Below, one piece after another: positions 54,880 to 63,936 of a stretch of DNA of 64,000 bases. The stretch comes from Amycolatopsis jejuensis (lineage in GTDB: Bacteria > Actinomycetota > Actinomycetes > Mycobacteriales > Pseudonocardiaceae). The stretch is taken from assembly GCF_000717335.1 (NCBI RefSeq), contig NZ_JNYZ01000024.1, positions 1 to 64,000 of the forward strand, in the 5' to 3' direction. Both the position numbers and the translations under genes were made by a program. Positions within the stretch are counted from its first letter, which is position 1. Each line of letters opens with the position of its first letter. The notes under the pieces are model-generated. The model ran no database searches. It saw only the letters and a list, made by a program, of their open reading frames with translations, and was not told the DNA's origin.

Positions 54880-56322
54880 TCATCGCAGAGCGTCATCGAA
54901 CAGCCGCCGGAGCCGGGCGAGTCCCGGCCCGATCTGCCCGGCGGGGATCGCGCCGTAGCCGAAGAGCAGGCCATGCCGCCGGGACGCCACGGAGAAATCG
55001 CCGAGCGAGTAAAGCCGTACCCCTGCGGCGACCGCCGTCCGTGCGAGGCCGCGCAAATCCCGGTCGGCTGACGCGCTCAAATGCAGCCCGGCAGCCGCGG
55101 GAACCGGCTCCAGTACCTCGCCGAACTCGGCACGCAGACCGTCGACCAGCAGGTCGTGCCGGGCGCGGTAGATCCCGCGCATGCGCCGGACGTGCCGGGC
55201 GAACCCGCCCTCGGCCACGAACGCCGCGACGACCGCCTGCTCGATCCCCGGCGAATGCCAGTCGGCGAGGTACTTCGCCTTCACGATCGCCTCGGCCAGA
55301 CCCGGTGGGGCAGCGAGGAAACCCAGCCGCAGCGCGGGCGAGAGCACCTTCGAGAACGAGCCGACGTAGACCACCCGTCCGTGGGAATCCAAGCTGTGCA
55401 ACGGTTCCAGCGGTCGCCCGGAGTAGCGGAACTCGGTGTCGTAGTCGTCCTCCACGATCACTCCCCCGCTCCGTTCGGCCCAGTCGAGCAAGGCACTGCG
55501 ACGCGACGGCGACATCGCGACGCCGAGCGGGTACTGGTGCGACGGCGTCACGTGCACCAAACGCGTGCCGGGCGGAATCGCATCCACCACAATGCCCTCG
55601 GCATCCACCGGTACAGGTGCGACGCGTACGCCGAGCGTTCCCAACAGCAGCCGCGGCGGCGGGTACCCGGGATCTTCGACCGCAGCGAGGTCACCGGGGC
55701 GCAGCAGCACCCGCGCGACAAGGTCGATCGTCTGCTGGGCGCCGGAGGTGATCACGAGGTGGTCGGGGTGAACGCGGACGTTCCGTGACAGCGCAAGGTG
55801 CCGGGCCAGTTCGCCGCGCAACCGCGGGTCACCCTGCGGTTCGCCGTACGTCAGCAGCTCGGCGCGGGAGCTGCGGAGCGCTTGCGTGGTCAGGCGACGC
55901 CAGGTGTCGAAGGGGAAGAGGCGAACGTCCGGGACGCCGGGGCGGAAGTCGAACTCCGGTGGGTCGGTGAATGCTTTCGGCGGCGCGGGGACGTCTGTCC
56001 ATTCCGGACGCGGCTCGACACCTCGCGCGGGCCCCATAGGTGCGGCAGGACGCGGGACGCGGCCAGCCTGCACGTAGGTCCCGGCGCCGACGCGACCGGC
56101 TAGAAATCCTTCGGCAGCAAGGCGTTCGTACGCCGCGGTGACCGTCGTGCGCGATACAGCCAGCTGCTGCGCCAGTTCCCGGGTGGGTGGCAGCAGGTCG
56201 CCGTCGCGGAGGCGGCCGTCCAGGACAGCCTCGCGGATCTGGCGGTAGATCTCGTCGCGATGGCCGCGCGGGCCGGACAGGTCGAGGTGCAGGTCCACGG
56301 GTTCCAGGGTAGATTGGTCCAC
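54880..56322 (-). CDS. MocR-type regulator (GntR HTH plus aminotransferase domain, PdxR-like)
   Basis: 480 residues, GTG start. Winged HTH at about 20-90 (EIYRQIREAVLDGRLRDGDLLPPTRELAQQLAVSRTTVTAAYERLAAEG), then type I aminotransferase fold with PSHQYPLGV and the PLP lysine in YVGSFSKVLSPALRLG. Family members sense PLP or related amines and regulate divergent genes. The adjacent TIGR03086 gene diverges 58 nt away, and paired sites lie between (56313-56360). Whether it controls pyridoxine genes is unknown, none are in sight. Confidence 0.88.
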   Translation of the reverse strand: MDQSTLEPVDLHLDLSGPRGHRDEIYRQIREAVLDGRLRDGDLLPPTRELAQQLAVSRTTVTAAYERLAAEGFLAGRVGAGTYVQAGRVPRPAAPMGPARGVEPRPEWTDVPAPPKAFTDPPEFDFRPGVPDVRLFPFDTWRRLTTQALRSSRAELLTYGEPQGDPRLRGELARHLALSRNVRVHPDHLVITSGAQQTIDLVARVLLRPGDLAAVEDPGYPPPRLLLGTLGVRVAPVPVDAEGIVVDAIPPGTRLVHVTPSHQYPLGVAMSPSRRSALLDWAERSGGVIVEDDYDTEFRYSGRPLEPLHSLDSHGRVVYVGSFSKVLSPALRLGFLAAPPGLAEAIVKAKYLADWHSPGIEQAVVAAFVAEGGFARHVRRMRGIYRARHDLLVDGLRAEFGEVLEPVPAAAGLHLSASADRDLRGLARTAVAAGVRLYSLGDFSVASRRHGLLFGYGAIPAGQIGPGLARLRRLFDDALR

Positions 56323-56360
56323 TTCAGATGGGCTGGTTTTGGCTCTCTTCCTGGACCGAT
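56313..56360. promoter_or_regulatory. Inverted sites in the MocR/TIGR03086 intergenic region
   Basis: ATTGGTCCA (56313-56321) and TGGACCGAT (56352-56360) are inverted half-sites matching in eight of nine bases, 39 nt centre to centre. The first overlaps the MocR start codon; the second ends just before -10 TAGCGT (56369-56374) of the TIGR03086 gene. Layout suits MocR-type autoregulation and control of the divergent gene. Confidence 0.5.
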
Positions 56361-56380
56361 CCGGCGGTTAGCGTGACGTC

Positions 56381-56953
56381 ATGACCACGTTCGACCTCGA
56401 CCGTCAGTCGCTGCTCGTCCTCGACCGGATCGTCGCCGGGACCACCGCGGCGGACCTGGATCGACCCACGCCGTGTGCCGGCTGGACCCTCCGCGACCTG
56501 CTTCGCCACCAAGTCAGCGAGAACCACGCCTTCGCCGAAGCAGCGCGTAAAGGCTCCGCGCGCGACTGGGAAGGCGGCCAGCTCGGCGACGACGCGTACA
56601 GCGCGTACGCGGCTTCCGTTGACGACTACCTCGCAGCGTTCGGCGAAGCAGGCGTCGCGGAACGCTCGATCGCCATCAACACCTTCGGCACCTTCTCCGG
56701 CGAAGTGGCGACAGCCATGCACCTCGTCGACACCGTCGCGCACGGCTGGGATCTCGCGCGCACGTTCGACGTCGCGTACGAGCCAGTACCGGAAGCAGTG
56801 CACGTTGCGCTGAAGTTCGCCATGGGCATCCCGGCCGACCCGGCGGAACGCGTCGCGAGGGGGACTTTCGCGCCAGTAGTGCCCGTCGCCGACGACGCCA
56901 GCGAAATCGACCGCTTCCTCGGCTTGCTCGGCCGCGACCCGCGCGTCAGCTGA
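56381..56953 (+). CDS. TIGR03086-family (DinB-like) metal-binding protein
   Basis: 190 residues. PTPCAGWTLRDLLRHQVSENHAFAEAARKG has the first histidines, HLVDTVAHGWDLART the last His; three His typically bind zinc, as in mycothiol-dependent maleylpyruvate isomerase N-domains. Likely a DinB/mycothiol-linked enzyme of unknown substrate. -10 TAGCGT six nt before the ATG suggests a leaderless mRNA. Divergent from the MocR regulator, so probably its target. Tail overlaps the convergent metalloprotease by 8 nt. Confidence 0.87.
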   Translation: MTTFDLDRQSLLVLDRIVAGTTAADLDRPTPCAGWTLRDLLRHQVSENHAFAEAARKGSARDWEGGQLGDDAYSAYAASVDDYLAAFGEAGVAERSIAINTFGTFSGEVATAMHLVDTVAHGWDLARTFDVAYEPVPEAVHVALKFAMGIPADPAERVARGTFAPVVPVADDASEIDRFLGLLGRDPRVS

Positions 56954-57854
56954 CCTTGTCCGCCGGCGCCGACCAGGTATCGCACGCTGCTGGCCCACTG
57001 CCGTTGTACCCAGCCCGCGCCCACGCGAGCTGGTTCGCGCGGCTGCCGTGGTCACCGCTGTCGTCTGCGCGGCCGTAGTCGGCAACCGCGGCGTTCGCAG
57101 TGGCACGGCTGATCGAACCGTGCCCGGCAGTGGCCGCAAGGAACAGCGCGCCGAAACAGTTGGCCTGCAACTCGATCCGGCGCACCACAGCCTTGTCCGC
57201 GGGGCTGCTCGGCTGGGGCGCGGTCATCTCGTCACTCGCGGCGTCGAGGATTCCGCTCTCGCGCTGTACGTGGTGGCCGTACTCGTGTGCCATGGTCGCG
57301 AGATGCCGCGCGCGGCTCAATCCGGCATCGGACAGCATCCACTCGGTGGGCGCGTAAATCGTGGTGTCGCCGCCGCAGTAGTACGCGACAGCTTCCTCGC
57401 GCGTCGGCGCACTGCCGCACGCGCTCGTCTTCGGCAGCGTCACCGACACCTTCACCGGCAGGCTCGGCTCGGCCGCCTTCTCCAGCGCGGGCCGCCACGC
57501 TTGCTCCAGACACGCGGTGAGCGCGGTGTAGTACACCTCGAGCTTGGCACCGTCGCGAGCAAGGTCGGGCAGATCGCACGAGACCGGCGCGAGCGCGACG
57601 TCACCGGCCATCAGAGGGTTGCCCGCGAGCTTCGGCACCGGCTTCGCGTCCTGCCGGGCCGGGACCGAACCTGCGTCCACCGCGACCATCGCCCGGCCGG
57701 ACACTTCGTGCGGCACCGCAGCCATCAGCGCGAGCGTGACCGCGACGATCGCCAATGCGGTCACCGCGCCGAGCACAGTGCCGGGCCCGCGGCGCGGCGG
57801 CTTCCGCAGCGGCGGCGGTGCGGGCGGCCATGAGCCGCCGGCCAGGTACGTCAT
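56946..57854 (-). CDS. YpfJ-type neutral zinc metallopeptidase, membrane anchored
   Basis: 302 residues from ATG 57854 (GAGGGGG upstream). N-terminal Pro-rich cytosolic stretch, then TM helix VLGAVTALAIVAVTLALMAAV; the extracytoplasmic domain has HEYGH with H190-E191-H194 (HExxH) and the downstream RRIELQANCFGALFLA with a third ligand in ELQANC. Cysteines C93, C114, C146 and C160 probably pair. PF04228 family; role unknown. The long frame that starts at 59216 is spurious. Confidence 0.88.
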   Translation of the reverse strand: MTYLAGGSWPPAPPPLRKPPRRGPGTVLGAVTALAIVAVTLALMAAVPHEVSGRAMVAVDAGSVPARQDAKPVPKLAGNPLMAGDVALAPVSCDLPDLARDGAKLEVYYTALTACLEQAWRPALEKAAEPSLPVKVSVTLPKTSACGSAPTREEAVAYYCGGDTTIYAPTEWMLSDAGLSRARHLATMAHEYGHHVQRESGILDAASDEMTAPQPSSPADKAVVRRIELQANCFGALFLAATAGHGSISRATANAAVADYGRADDSGDHGSRANQLAWARAGYNGSGPAACDTWSAPADKVS

Positions 57855-57962
57855 CCTTCCCCCTCGCGCACAGCATACGGAGAGGCCGGGCCGCGCCGGA
57901 TCACGAAACGGGAACGCCGGGCCCCCTGGCCGGACCCGCGGCGGGCAGCGAGACTGGACGCC

Positions 57963-59972
57963 ATGACTGTCGAAGATCCGTACCTGTGGCTGGAAGACGT
58001 GACGGGCGACGAGGCGCTCGAATGGGTCCGCTCCCGCAACGCGGAGACGCTGGACGTGCTCACCGCCGGCGAGCGGTTCGGGCAGCTGCGGGACACGATC
58101 CGCGAGGTGCTCGACGCGGGCGGCCGGATCCCGTACGTCACGCGCCGGGGACCGCACCTCTACAACTTCTGGCAGGACGCCGAACACCCGCGCGGGCTGT
58201 GGCGGCGGACCACGCTGGAGCAGTACCGCACCGCGGAACCGAGCTGGGAGACCCTGCTCGACGTCGACGCGCTCGCCGCGGCCGAGGACGAGAACTGGGT
58301 CTGGAAAGGCGCCGCGGTCCTGCGCCCCGGGCACCGGCTCGGTCTCGTGCAGCTGTCGCGCGGTGGCGCGGACGCGACCGTCGTGCGCGAGTTCGACCTC
58401 GACGCGCACGAGTTCGTGCCGGACGGCTATTTCCTGCCCGAGGCGAAGAACCGGGTCGGCTGGATCGGCGAGGACCGCGTGTACGTCGGCACCGACTTCG
58501 GACCCGGCACGCTGACGACGTCCGGCTACCCCCGTCTGGTCAAGGAATGGCGGCGCGGCACCCCGCTCGAGGCGGCAGTGACGGTGTTCGAAGGCAAGCC
58601 CGACGACGTCGCGGTGATGGCTTACCACGATCCGACCGAGGGTTTCGAACGCGACTTCGTGCACCGTTCGCTCGACTTCTACCGCACCGAGGTGTTCGAG
58701 CGAACGCCGTCCGGACTGACGAAACTCGACGTACCCGACGACGTCGACGTGTCTGTGCACCGCGAATGGCTGCTCGTACAACCGCGTACCGCGTGGACCG
58801 TCGGCGGCACTGAACACCCGGCCGGTTCGCTGCTCGCGATCCGGTACGCCGCGTTCCAGTCGGGCGATCGTGCCTTCACCGCGCTGTTCACGCCGGACGC
58901 GCACACGTCGCTGGACTACCACGCGTGGACGCGCAACCATCTGCTGCTCGCGACGCTGCACGACGTCAAGTCGGAGCTTCGCGTGCTGACGCCCGGGCCG
59001 GACGGCTGGGCCGAAGCGGAGCTGGGCGGTGCGCCGGAATTCGGCAACGCGGAGATCGTGGACACCGAACCGGATGTCGATGACGAGTACCTGGTCGACT
59101 CCTCCAGTTACGTCCAGCCGTCCACGCTCAGCCGCGGCGTCGTCGGCGGCGACGTCGAAGTGCTGAAGCAGGCTCCGGCGTTCTTCGACGCCTCCGGCAT
59201 CGAGGTCAGCCAGCACTTCGCGACGTCGGAGGACGGCACGAAGATCCCGTACTTCGTGGTCCGGCCATCAGGCGCGGAAGGCGGTCCGACACTGCTCACC
59301 GGGTACGGCGGCTTCGAGGTTTCGCTGACGCCCGCGTACAGCGGCGGGGTCGGGCGGGCGTGGCTGTCGCGCGGAGGTACGTACGTGGTCGCGAACATCC
59401 GCGGCGGCGGCGAGTACGGCCCGGAGTGGCACGCGCAAGCGGTGAAGGCCGACCGGCACAAGGTGTACGAAGACTTCTCTGCGGTGGCCCGCGATCTCGT
59501 CGCGCGCGGCGTCACGACGGCCGCCCGGCTCGGCATCCAGGGCGGCAGCAACGGCGGGTTGCTGATGGGCGTGATGCTCACGCGGTACCCGGAGCTGTTC
59601 GGCGCGATCGTGTGCCAGGTGCCGTTGCTGGACATGAAGCGCTACCACCTGTTGCTGGCGGGCGCGTCGTGGATGGCCGAATGGGGTGACCCGGACGTCC
59701 CGGCCGAGTGGGAGTCCATCGCGAAGTACTCGCCGTATCAGAACGTGTCGGCCGATCGGGCGTACCCGCCGATCCTGTTCGTCACGTCCACGCGCGACGA
59801 CCGCGTGCACCCCGGGCATGCGCGCAAGATGGTCGCGCGGATGCGTGAGCAGGGGCATCGGGTGGAGTACTTCGAGAACATCGAAGGCGGGCACGGAGCT
59901 GCGGCGGACAACGAACAGCTGGCCTTCCGCTCGGCGGTCGCGTACGAGTTCCTATGGTCGAAGCTCACTTAG
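57963..59972 (+). CDS. Prolyl oligopeptidase family peptidase (S9A)
   Basis: 669 residues. Seven-bladed propeller region first (starting DPYLWLEDVTGDEALEWVRSRN), then the alpha/beta-hydrolase domain: GGYGGFE..., catalytic Ser in GIQGGSNGGLLMGVM, Asp in VTSTRDDRVHPGHARK, His in IEGGHGAAADN. Cleaves short peptides after Pro; no signal peptide, so cytosolic. Divergent from the metalloprotease across 108 nt. Confidence 0.9.
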   Translation: MTVEDPYLWLEDVTGDEALEWVRSRNAETLDVLTAGERFGQLRDTIREVLDAGGRIPYVTRRGPHLYNFWQDAEHPRGLWRRTTLEQYRTAEPSWETLLDVDALAAAEDENWVWKGAAVLRPGHRLGLVQLSRGGADATVVREFDLDAHEFVPDGYFLPEAKNRVGWIGEDRVYVGTDFGPGTLTTSGYPRLVKEWRRGTPLEAAVTVFEGKPDDVAVMAYHDPTEGFERDFVHRSLDFYRTEVFERTPSGLTKLDVPDDVDVSVHREWLLVQPRTAWTVGGTEHPAGSLLAIRYAAFQSGDRAFTALFTPDAHTSLDYHAWTRNHLLLATLHDVKSELRVLTPGPDGWAEAELGGAPEFGNAEIVDTEPDVDDEYLVDSSSYVQPSTLSRGVVGGDVEVLKQAPAFFDASGIEVSQHFATSEDGTKIPYFVVRPSGAEGGPTLLTGYGGFEVSLTPAYSGGVGRAWLSRGGTYVVANIRGGGEYGPEWHAQAVKADRHKVYEDFSAVARDLVARGVTTAARLGIQGGSNGGLLMGVMLTRYPELFGAIVCQVPLLDMKRYHLLLAGASWMAEWGDPDVPAEWESIAKYSPYQNVSADRAYPPILFVTSTRDDRVHPGHARKMVARMREQGHRVEYFENIEGGHGAAADNEQLAFRSAVAYEFLWSKLT

Positions 59973-60004
59973 ACCGGGCCCCGGAGGTGCCCGTGCGGCG
60001 GGAT

Positions 60005-60529
60005 CTACCCGGGTACGTAGATCCCGGCCGCCGCCCAGTGGAACACTTTCGGGTCGCCGAGCCCGGATGCGGTGAGCCAGCGAGCTGCGATGTGCGCGGC
60101 GTCCTGGTCGTGGATCAGGCCGTACCGCCCGGGCGTGATGCCGGTCGCGCCGTGGACGTCGTCGGCGAGTCCGCCGAGGCAAGCCCAGGTGTGCCAGAGG
60201 CCGCAGTCTTGTCCGACGAGTTCGAACCCGAGCAGTTCACCGGACGGCGCTACGCCTTCGGCAATCCGTCCGGCCACGACGTGCGTGCTGTGGAGTTCGC
60301 GGACGATCGGCTCGGCCTCGTCCGCCGCGAACCCGACCTCGATCACCTGCATCCCGGTTTCGGCGGCCCGGCGTTGCGCCTGGCCGAGGTCGCGGAACCA
60401 GTCGTCTTCGAGCACCGTGGCGACGCATTCGCTCATCGACACCAGATCGTCGCGCCGGAAACCGGAGTCCATCCCGTCGGCCGGAACCGGCCGCTCCACG
60501 ACGCGGTAACCAGCGGACAAGAGGTTCAT
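60005..60529 (-). CDS. Hypothetical protein, no family recognised
   Basis: 174 residues, ATG at 60529 preceded by GAGGCGG. It has a mixed alpha/beta look: SECVATVLEDDWFRDLGQAQRRAAETG and LLGFELVGQDCGLWHTWACLGGLADDVHGATGITPGRYGLI. The CG.W..W.CLG run is striking and aromatic. No metal or catalytic signature, no signal peptide. It lies just after nrdJ and its terminator, so is probably a separate unit; cannot be assigned. Confidence 0.65.
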   Translation of the reverse strand: MNLLSAGYRVVERPVPADGMDSGFRRDDLVSMSECVATVLEDDWFRDLGQAQRRAAETGMQVIEVGFAADEAEPIVRELHSTHVVAGRIAEGVAPSGELLGFELVGQDCGLWHTWACLGGLADDVHGATGITPGRYGLIHDQDAAHIAARWLTASGLGDPKVFHWAAAGIYVPG

Positions 60530-60550
60530 CTGACCGCCTCGGAAAACACC

Positions 60551-60585
60551 GTGTCCGGGCCCGGGAGGTCCCAGGGCCCGGACAC
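60551..60585 (-). terminator. Terminator hairpin after nrdJ
   Basis: Perfect 12-bp stem GTGTCCGGGCCC (60551-60562) with 60574-60585, 11-nt loop, starting 7 nt after the nrdJ stop on the minus strand. Confidence 0.8.
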
Positions 60586-60592
60586 TGAACCG

Positions 60593-63412
60593 TCAGCTGC
60601 AGCCGGACGTGGCGCCGCAGCCTTCGCACGCGTAGCAGGAGCCGGCGGGGCGCATCTTGGTCCCGCAGGTCATGCACAGGGGTGCGTCGGCGGCTTTGCC
60701 GAGGTGCAGTTCCATCAGTTCGGCCGTGCTGTGCGCGTCGCGGGGCGACGTGTCCGCCGCGGGTTCTTCCTCGGCTCGCGCCGGTGAGGAATCGACGCTG
60801 GTGCGCAGCGCTTCGAGGTCGACGTTGTTGCCGCCGTAGGTCGCTTCGACCTCGGCCGAGCGTTCGTCGGCGGTGAAGATGCCCAGCTGGGCCCGCTTCT
60901 CGTACGGCAGGTAGTCGAGCGCGAGGCGGCGGAACAGGTAGTCCATGACGCTGGTGGCGATCCGGATGTCCGGGTCGTCGGTCATGCCTGCCGGTTCGAA
61001 GCGCAGATTGGAGAACTTCGACACGTAGAACTCGAGCGGGATGCCGTGCTGCAGCCCCACCGAGATCGACATCGAGAAGGCGTCCATCACACCGGCCAGC
61101 GTGGAACCCTGCTTGCCGAGCTTCACGAAGATCTCGCCGAGGCCGTCGTCCGGGTACGAACCGGCGTGCAGGTAGCCCTCCGCGCCACCGACGGTGAACG
61201 ACACCGTCTGGCTCGGACGCTTCTTCGGCAGGCGGCGGCGCACCGGGCGGTACTCGACGACCTTCTCCGGCTCGGCCTCGGTTTCCTTCTTCTTCGCCGT
61301 GGACAGCGGCTGCCCGACCTTGCAGTTGTCGCGGTAGATCGCGAGCGCCTTGAGGCCGAGCTTCCAGCCCTGGAAGTAGATTTCCTCGACGTCCTCGACG
61401 GTCGCCGACTCCGGCATGTTGACCGTCTTCGAGATCGCGCCCGAGATGAACGGCTGCACCGCGGCCATCATCCGGACGTGCCCCATCGGCGCGATGGACC
61501 GGTCGCCGACCGCGCAGTCGAACACCTCGTAGTGCTCGGGGCGCAGGCCCGGCGCGTCGACGACGTGGCCGTGCTGCGCGACGTACTCGACGATCGCCTC
61601 GACCTGCTCGTCCTGGTAACCCAGCACGTGCAGCGCGCGCGGCACGGTCTGGTTCACGATCTGCATCGACCCGCCGCCGACGAGCTTCTTGAACTTCACC
61701 AGCGAGAAGTCCGGCTCGATGCCCGTGGTGTCGCAGTCCATCATGAAACCGATGGTGCCGGTGGGCGCGAGCACCGACGCCTGTGCGTTGCGCCAGCCGT
61801 TGCGGCCGCCCAGCTCGATGCCCTGCTGCCACTCCTGCGACGCGAGCGCGCGGACGGCCGCGTCGTTGCCGTGGTAGGTGCGGACCAGCTCGTTGGCCGC
61901 GGCGTGCTTGCGCATCACGCGCTGGTGCGCCTCGGCGTTGCGAGCGTAACCCTCGTACGGGCCGACGACTCCGGCGAGCTCGGCCGAACGCCGGTACGAC
62001 ACGCCGGTCATCAGCGAGGTGATCGCGGCGGCGAGCGCGCGGCCGCCTTCGGAGTCGTACGCGTGCCCGAGTGCCATGAGCAGCGCGCCGAGGTTCGCGT
62101 ACCCGATCCCCAGCTGGCGGAACTTGCGGGTGGTGTCGGCGATCGGCTCGGTGGGGAAGTCGGCGAAGCAGATCGAGATGTCCATCGCGGTGATGACGAA
62201 CTCGACGGCCTTCGCGAAGAGCGGCGCGTCGAAGGTGCCGTCCTGCGAGACGAACTTCAGCAGGTTGAGCGACGCGAGGTTGCAGCTCGAGTTGTCGAGG
62301 TGCATGTACTCGCTGCACGGGTTGGACGCGGTGATCCGGCCCGATTCGGGGCAGGTGTGCCAGTCGTTGATCGTGCTGTCGTACTGCACGCCCGGGTCGG
62401 CGCAGTCCCACGCCGCCTGCGCCATGCTGCGGAAGAGCTTCTTCGCGTCGGTGCGGTCGATGACCTCGCCGGTGAGGCGGGCACGCAGGCCGAAGTCGGT
62501 GCCGTTCTCGACGGACTGCATGAACTCGTCGGACACGCGGACCGAGTTGTTCGCGTTCTGGTACTGCACGGACGAAATGTCGGCGCCGGACAGGTCCATG
62601 TCGAACCCGGCGTCGCGGAGGACCTTGATCTTCTCCTCTTCGCGCGCCTTGGTCGAGATGAACTCCTCGATGTCCGGGTGGTCGACGTCGAGCACGACCA
62701 TCTTCGCCGCGCGCCGGGTGGCGCCGCCGGACTTGATGGTGCCCGCGGACGCGTCGGCACCGCGCATGAACGAGACGGGACCGGACGCCGTGCCGCCGGA
62801 GGTGAGCAGTTCCTTCGAGGAGCGGATGCGCGAGAGGTTGAGGCCCGCGCCGGAGCCGCCCTTGAAGATCAGGCCCTCCTCGCGGTACCAGTTGAGGATC
62901 GACTCCATCGTGTCGTCGACGGCGAGGATGAAGCAGGCGGACACCTGCTGCTTCGACGACGTGCCGACGTTGAACCACACCGGGGAGTTGAAGCTGAAGA
63001 CCTGGTGCAGCAGCATCCAGGTGAGCTCGTGCTCGAAGATCTCGAGGTCGGCCGGGCCGGCGAAGTAGCCGTGCTGACCGGCGGCCTTGACGTACGTCTT
63101 GACGACGCGGTCGATCAGCTGCTTGAGGCTGTTCTCGCGCTGCGGGCTGCCGACGGCACCGCGGAAGTACTTGCTGGTGACGATGTTCGTGGCGTTGACC
63201 GACCAGAACTGCGGGAACTCCACCCCGCGCTGCTCGAAGTTGACGCTGCCGTCCCGCCAGTTGGTCATGACGACGTCGCGCTTCTCCCAGGCGACCTCGT
63301 CGTACGGGTGCGTCCCCTCGGTGGTGAAGACGCGCCGGACGGTGAGCCCGCCGTTCGTCGTCTTCTTCTTGCTGCGTCCGGCCGCGGCGCCGGTTCCCAC
63401 GGTTTCGGTCAT
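60593..63412 (-). CDS. nrdJ: Adenosylcobalamin-dependent ribonucleotide reductase (class II)
   Basis: 939 residues from ATG 63412. Reduces ribonucleotides to deoxyribonucleotides using a B12-derived thiyl radical. Substrate-site motifs FNSPVWFNVG, SACFILAVDDTMESI, NPCSEYMHLDNSSCNLASLNL (NPCSE finger-loop), VLAPTGTIGFMMDCDTTGIEPDF; the C-terminal tail has a zinc-ribbon-like CMTCG...CYACEGCG. Class II enzymes need no NrdF or activase. Follows nrdR by 38 nt on the same strand, so NrdR is likely its repressor. nrdJ and nrdR are the nucleotide supply unit. Confidence 0.94.
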   Translation of the reverse strand: MTETVGTGAAAGRSKKKTTNGGLTVRRVFTTEGTHPYDEVAWEKRDVVMTNWRDGSVNFEQRGVEFPQFWSVNATNIVTSKYFRGAVGSPQRENSLKQLIDRVVKTYVKAAGQHGYFAGPADLEIFEHELTWMLLHQVFSFNSPVWFNVGTSSKQQVSACFILAVDDTMESILNWYREEGLIFKGGSGAGLNLSRIRSSKELLTSGGTASGPVSFMRGADASAGTIKSGGATRRAAKMVVLDVDHPDIEEFISTKAREEEKIKVLRDAGFDMDLSGADISSVQYQNANNSVRVSDEFMQSVENGTDFGLRARLTGEVIDRTDAKKLFRSMAQAAWDCADPGVQYDSTINDWHTCPESGRITASNPCSEYMHLDNSSCNLASLNLLKFVSQDGTFDAPLFAKAVEFVITAMDISICFADFPTEPIADTTRKFRQLGIGYANLGALLMALGHAYDSEGGRALAAAITSLMTGVSYRRSAELAGVVGPYEGYARNAEAHQRVMRKHAAANELVRTYHGNDAAVRALASQEWQQGIELGGRNGWRNAQASVLAPTGTIGFMMDCDTTGIEPDFSLVKFKKLVGGGSMQIVNQTVPRALHVLGYQDEQVEAIVEYVAQHGHVVDAPGLRPEHYEVFDCAVGDRSIAPMGHVRMMAAVQPFISGAISKTVNMPESATVEDVEEIYFQGWKLGLKALAIYRDNCKVGQPLSTAKKKETEAEPEKVVEYRPVRRRLPKKRPSQTVSFTVGGAEGYLHAGSYPDDGLGEIFVKLGKQGSTLAGVMDAFSMSISVGLQHGIPLEFYVSKFSNLRFEPAGMTDDPDIRIATSVMDYLFRRLALDYLPYEKRAQLGIFTADERSAEVEATYGGNNVDLEALRTSVDSSPARAEEEPAADTSPRDAHSTAELMELHLGKAADAPLCMTCGTKMRPAGSCYACEGCGATSGCS

Positions 63413-63450
63413 GTGGCCTTGTCCCTCGCTCCCCACGACCGGCGGTGACG

Positions 63451-63936
63451 TCAGTCGTCGCCGGCGTGCTCCTTGTCCTCCGCAGTTCCCGCCATGGCGA
63501 TCCGCAGGTCGGCGATCTCCTTCTCGAAGTCCTCGACCGAGGAGAACGAGCGGTAGACGCTGGCGAACCGGAGGTAGGCGACGCCGTCGAGCTCCCGGAG
63601 CGGGCCGAGGATGGCAAGGCCGACCTCGTGGCTCGGGATCTCCGCCAGGCCGGCGGAACGGATCGACTCCTCCACGCGCTGCGCGAGCTTCTGCAGCGCG
63701 TCGTCGTCGACCGGCCGGCCCTGACAGGCCCGCCGCACGCCGTTGACCACCTTGTCCCGGCTGAACTGCTCGGTGACGCCGGACCGCTTGACGACGGCGA
63801 GCACCATCGTCTCCGACGTGGTGAAGCGCCGGCCGCACTGCGCACACGAGCGCCGCCGCCGGATCGCCTGTCCTTCGTCCACCTCTCGGGAGTCGACGAC
63901 CCGAGAGTCCGCATGCCGGCAGAACGGGCACCTCAT
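63451..63936 (-). CDS. nrdR: NrdR transcriptional repressor of ribonucleotide reductase
   Basis: 161 residues. Zinc ribbon CPFC (3-6) and CAQC (31-34); an ATP-cone domain follows ([30 protein letters not shown], about 43-72, to residue 136). NrdR senses ATP/dATP and represses nrd genes. The ATG overlaps the TGA of an upstream frame (63933-63935). NrdR boxes were not found in the window, but the promoter lies upstream and off the edge. Confidence 0.93.
   Translation of the reverse strand: MRCPFCRHADSRVVDSREVDEGQAIRRRRSCAQCGRRFTTSETMVLAVVKRSGVTEQFSRDKVVNGVRRACQGRPVDDDALQKLAQRVEESIRSAGLAEIPSHEVGLAILGPLRELDGVAYLRFASVYRSFSSVEDFEKEIADLRIAMAGTAEDKEHAGDD

Noticed and set aside
60237..63914. 1225-residue minus-strand frame
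   Set aside because: Same strand as nrdJ but a different frame; Arg-rich with no motif, a shadow of NrdJ codons.
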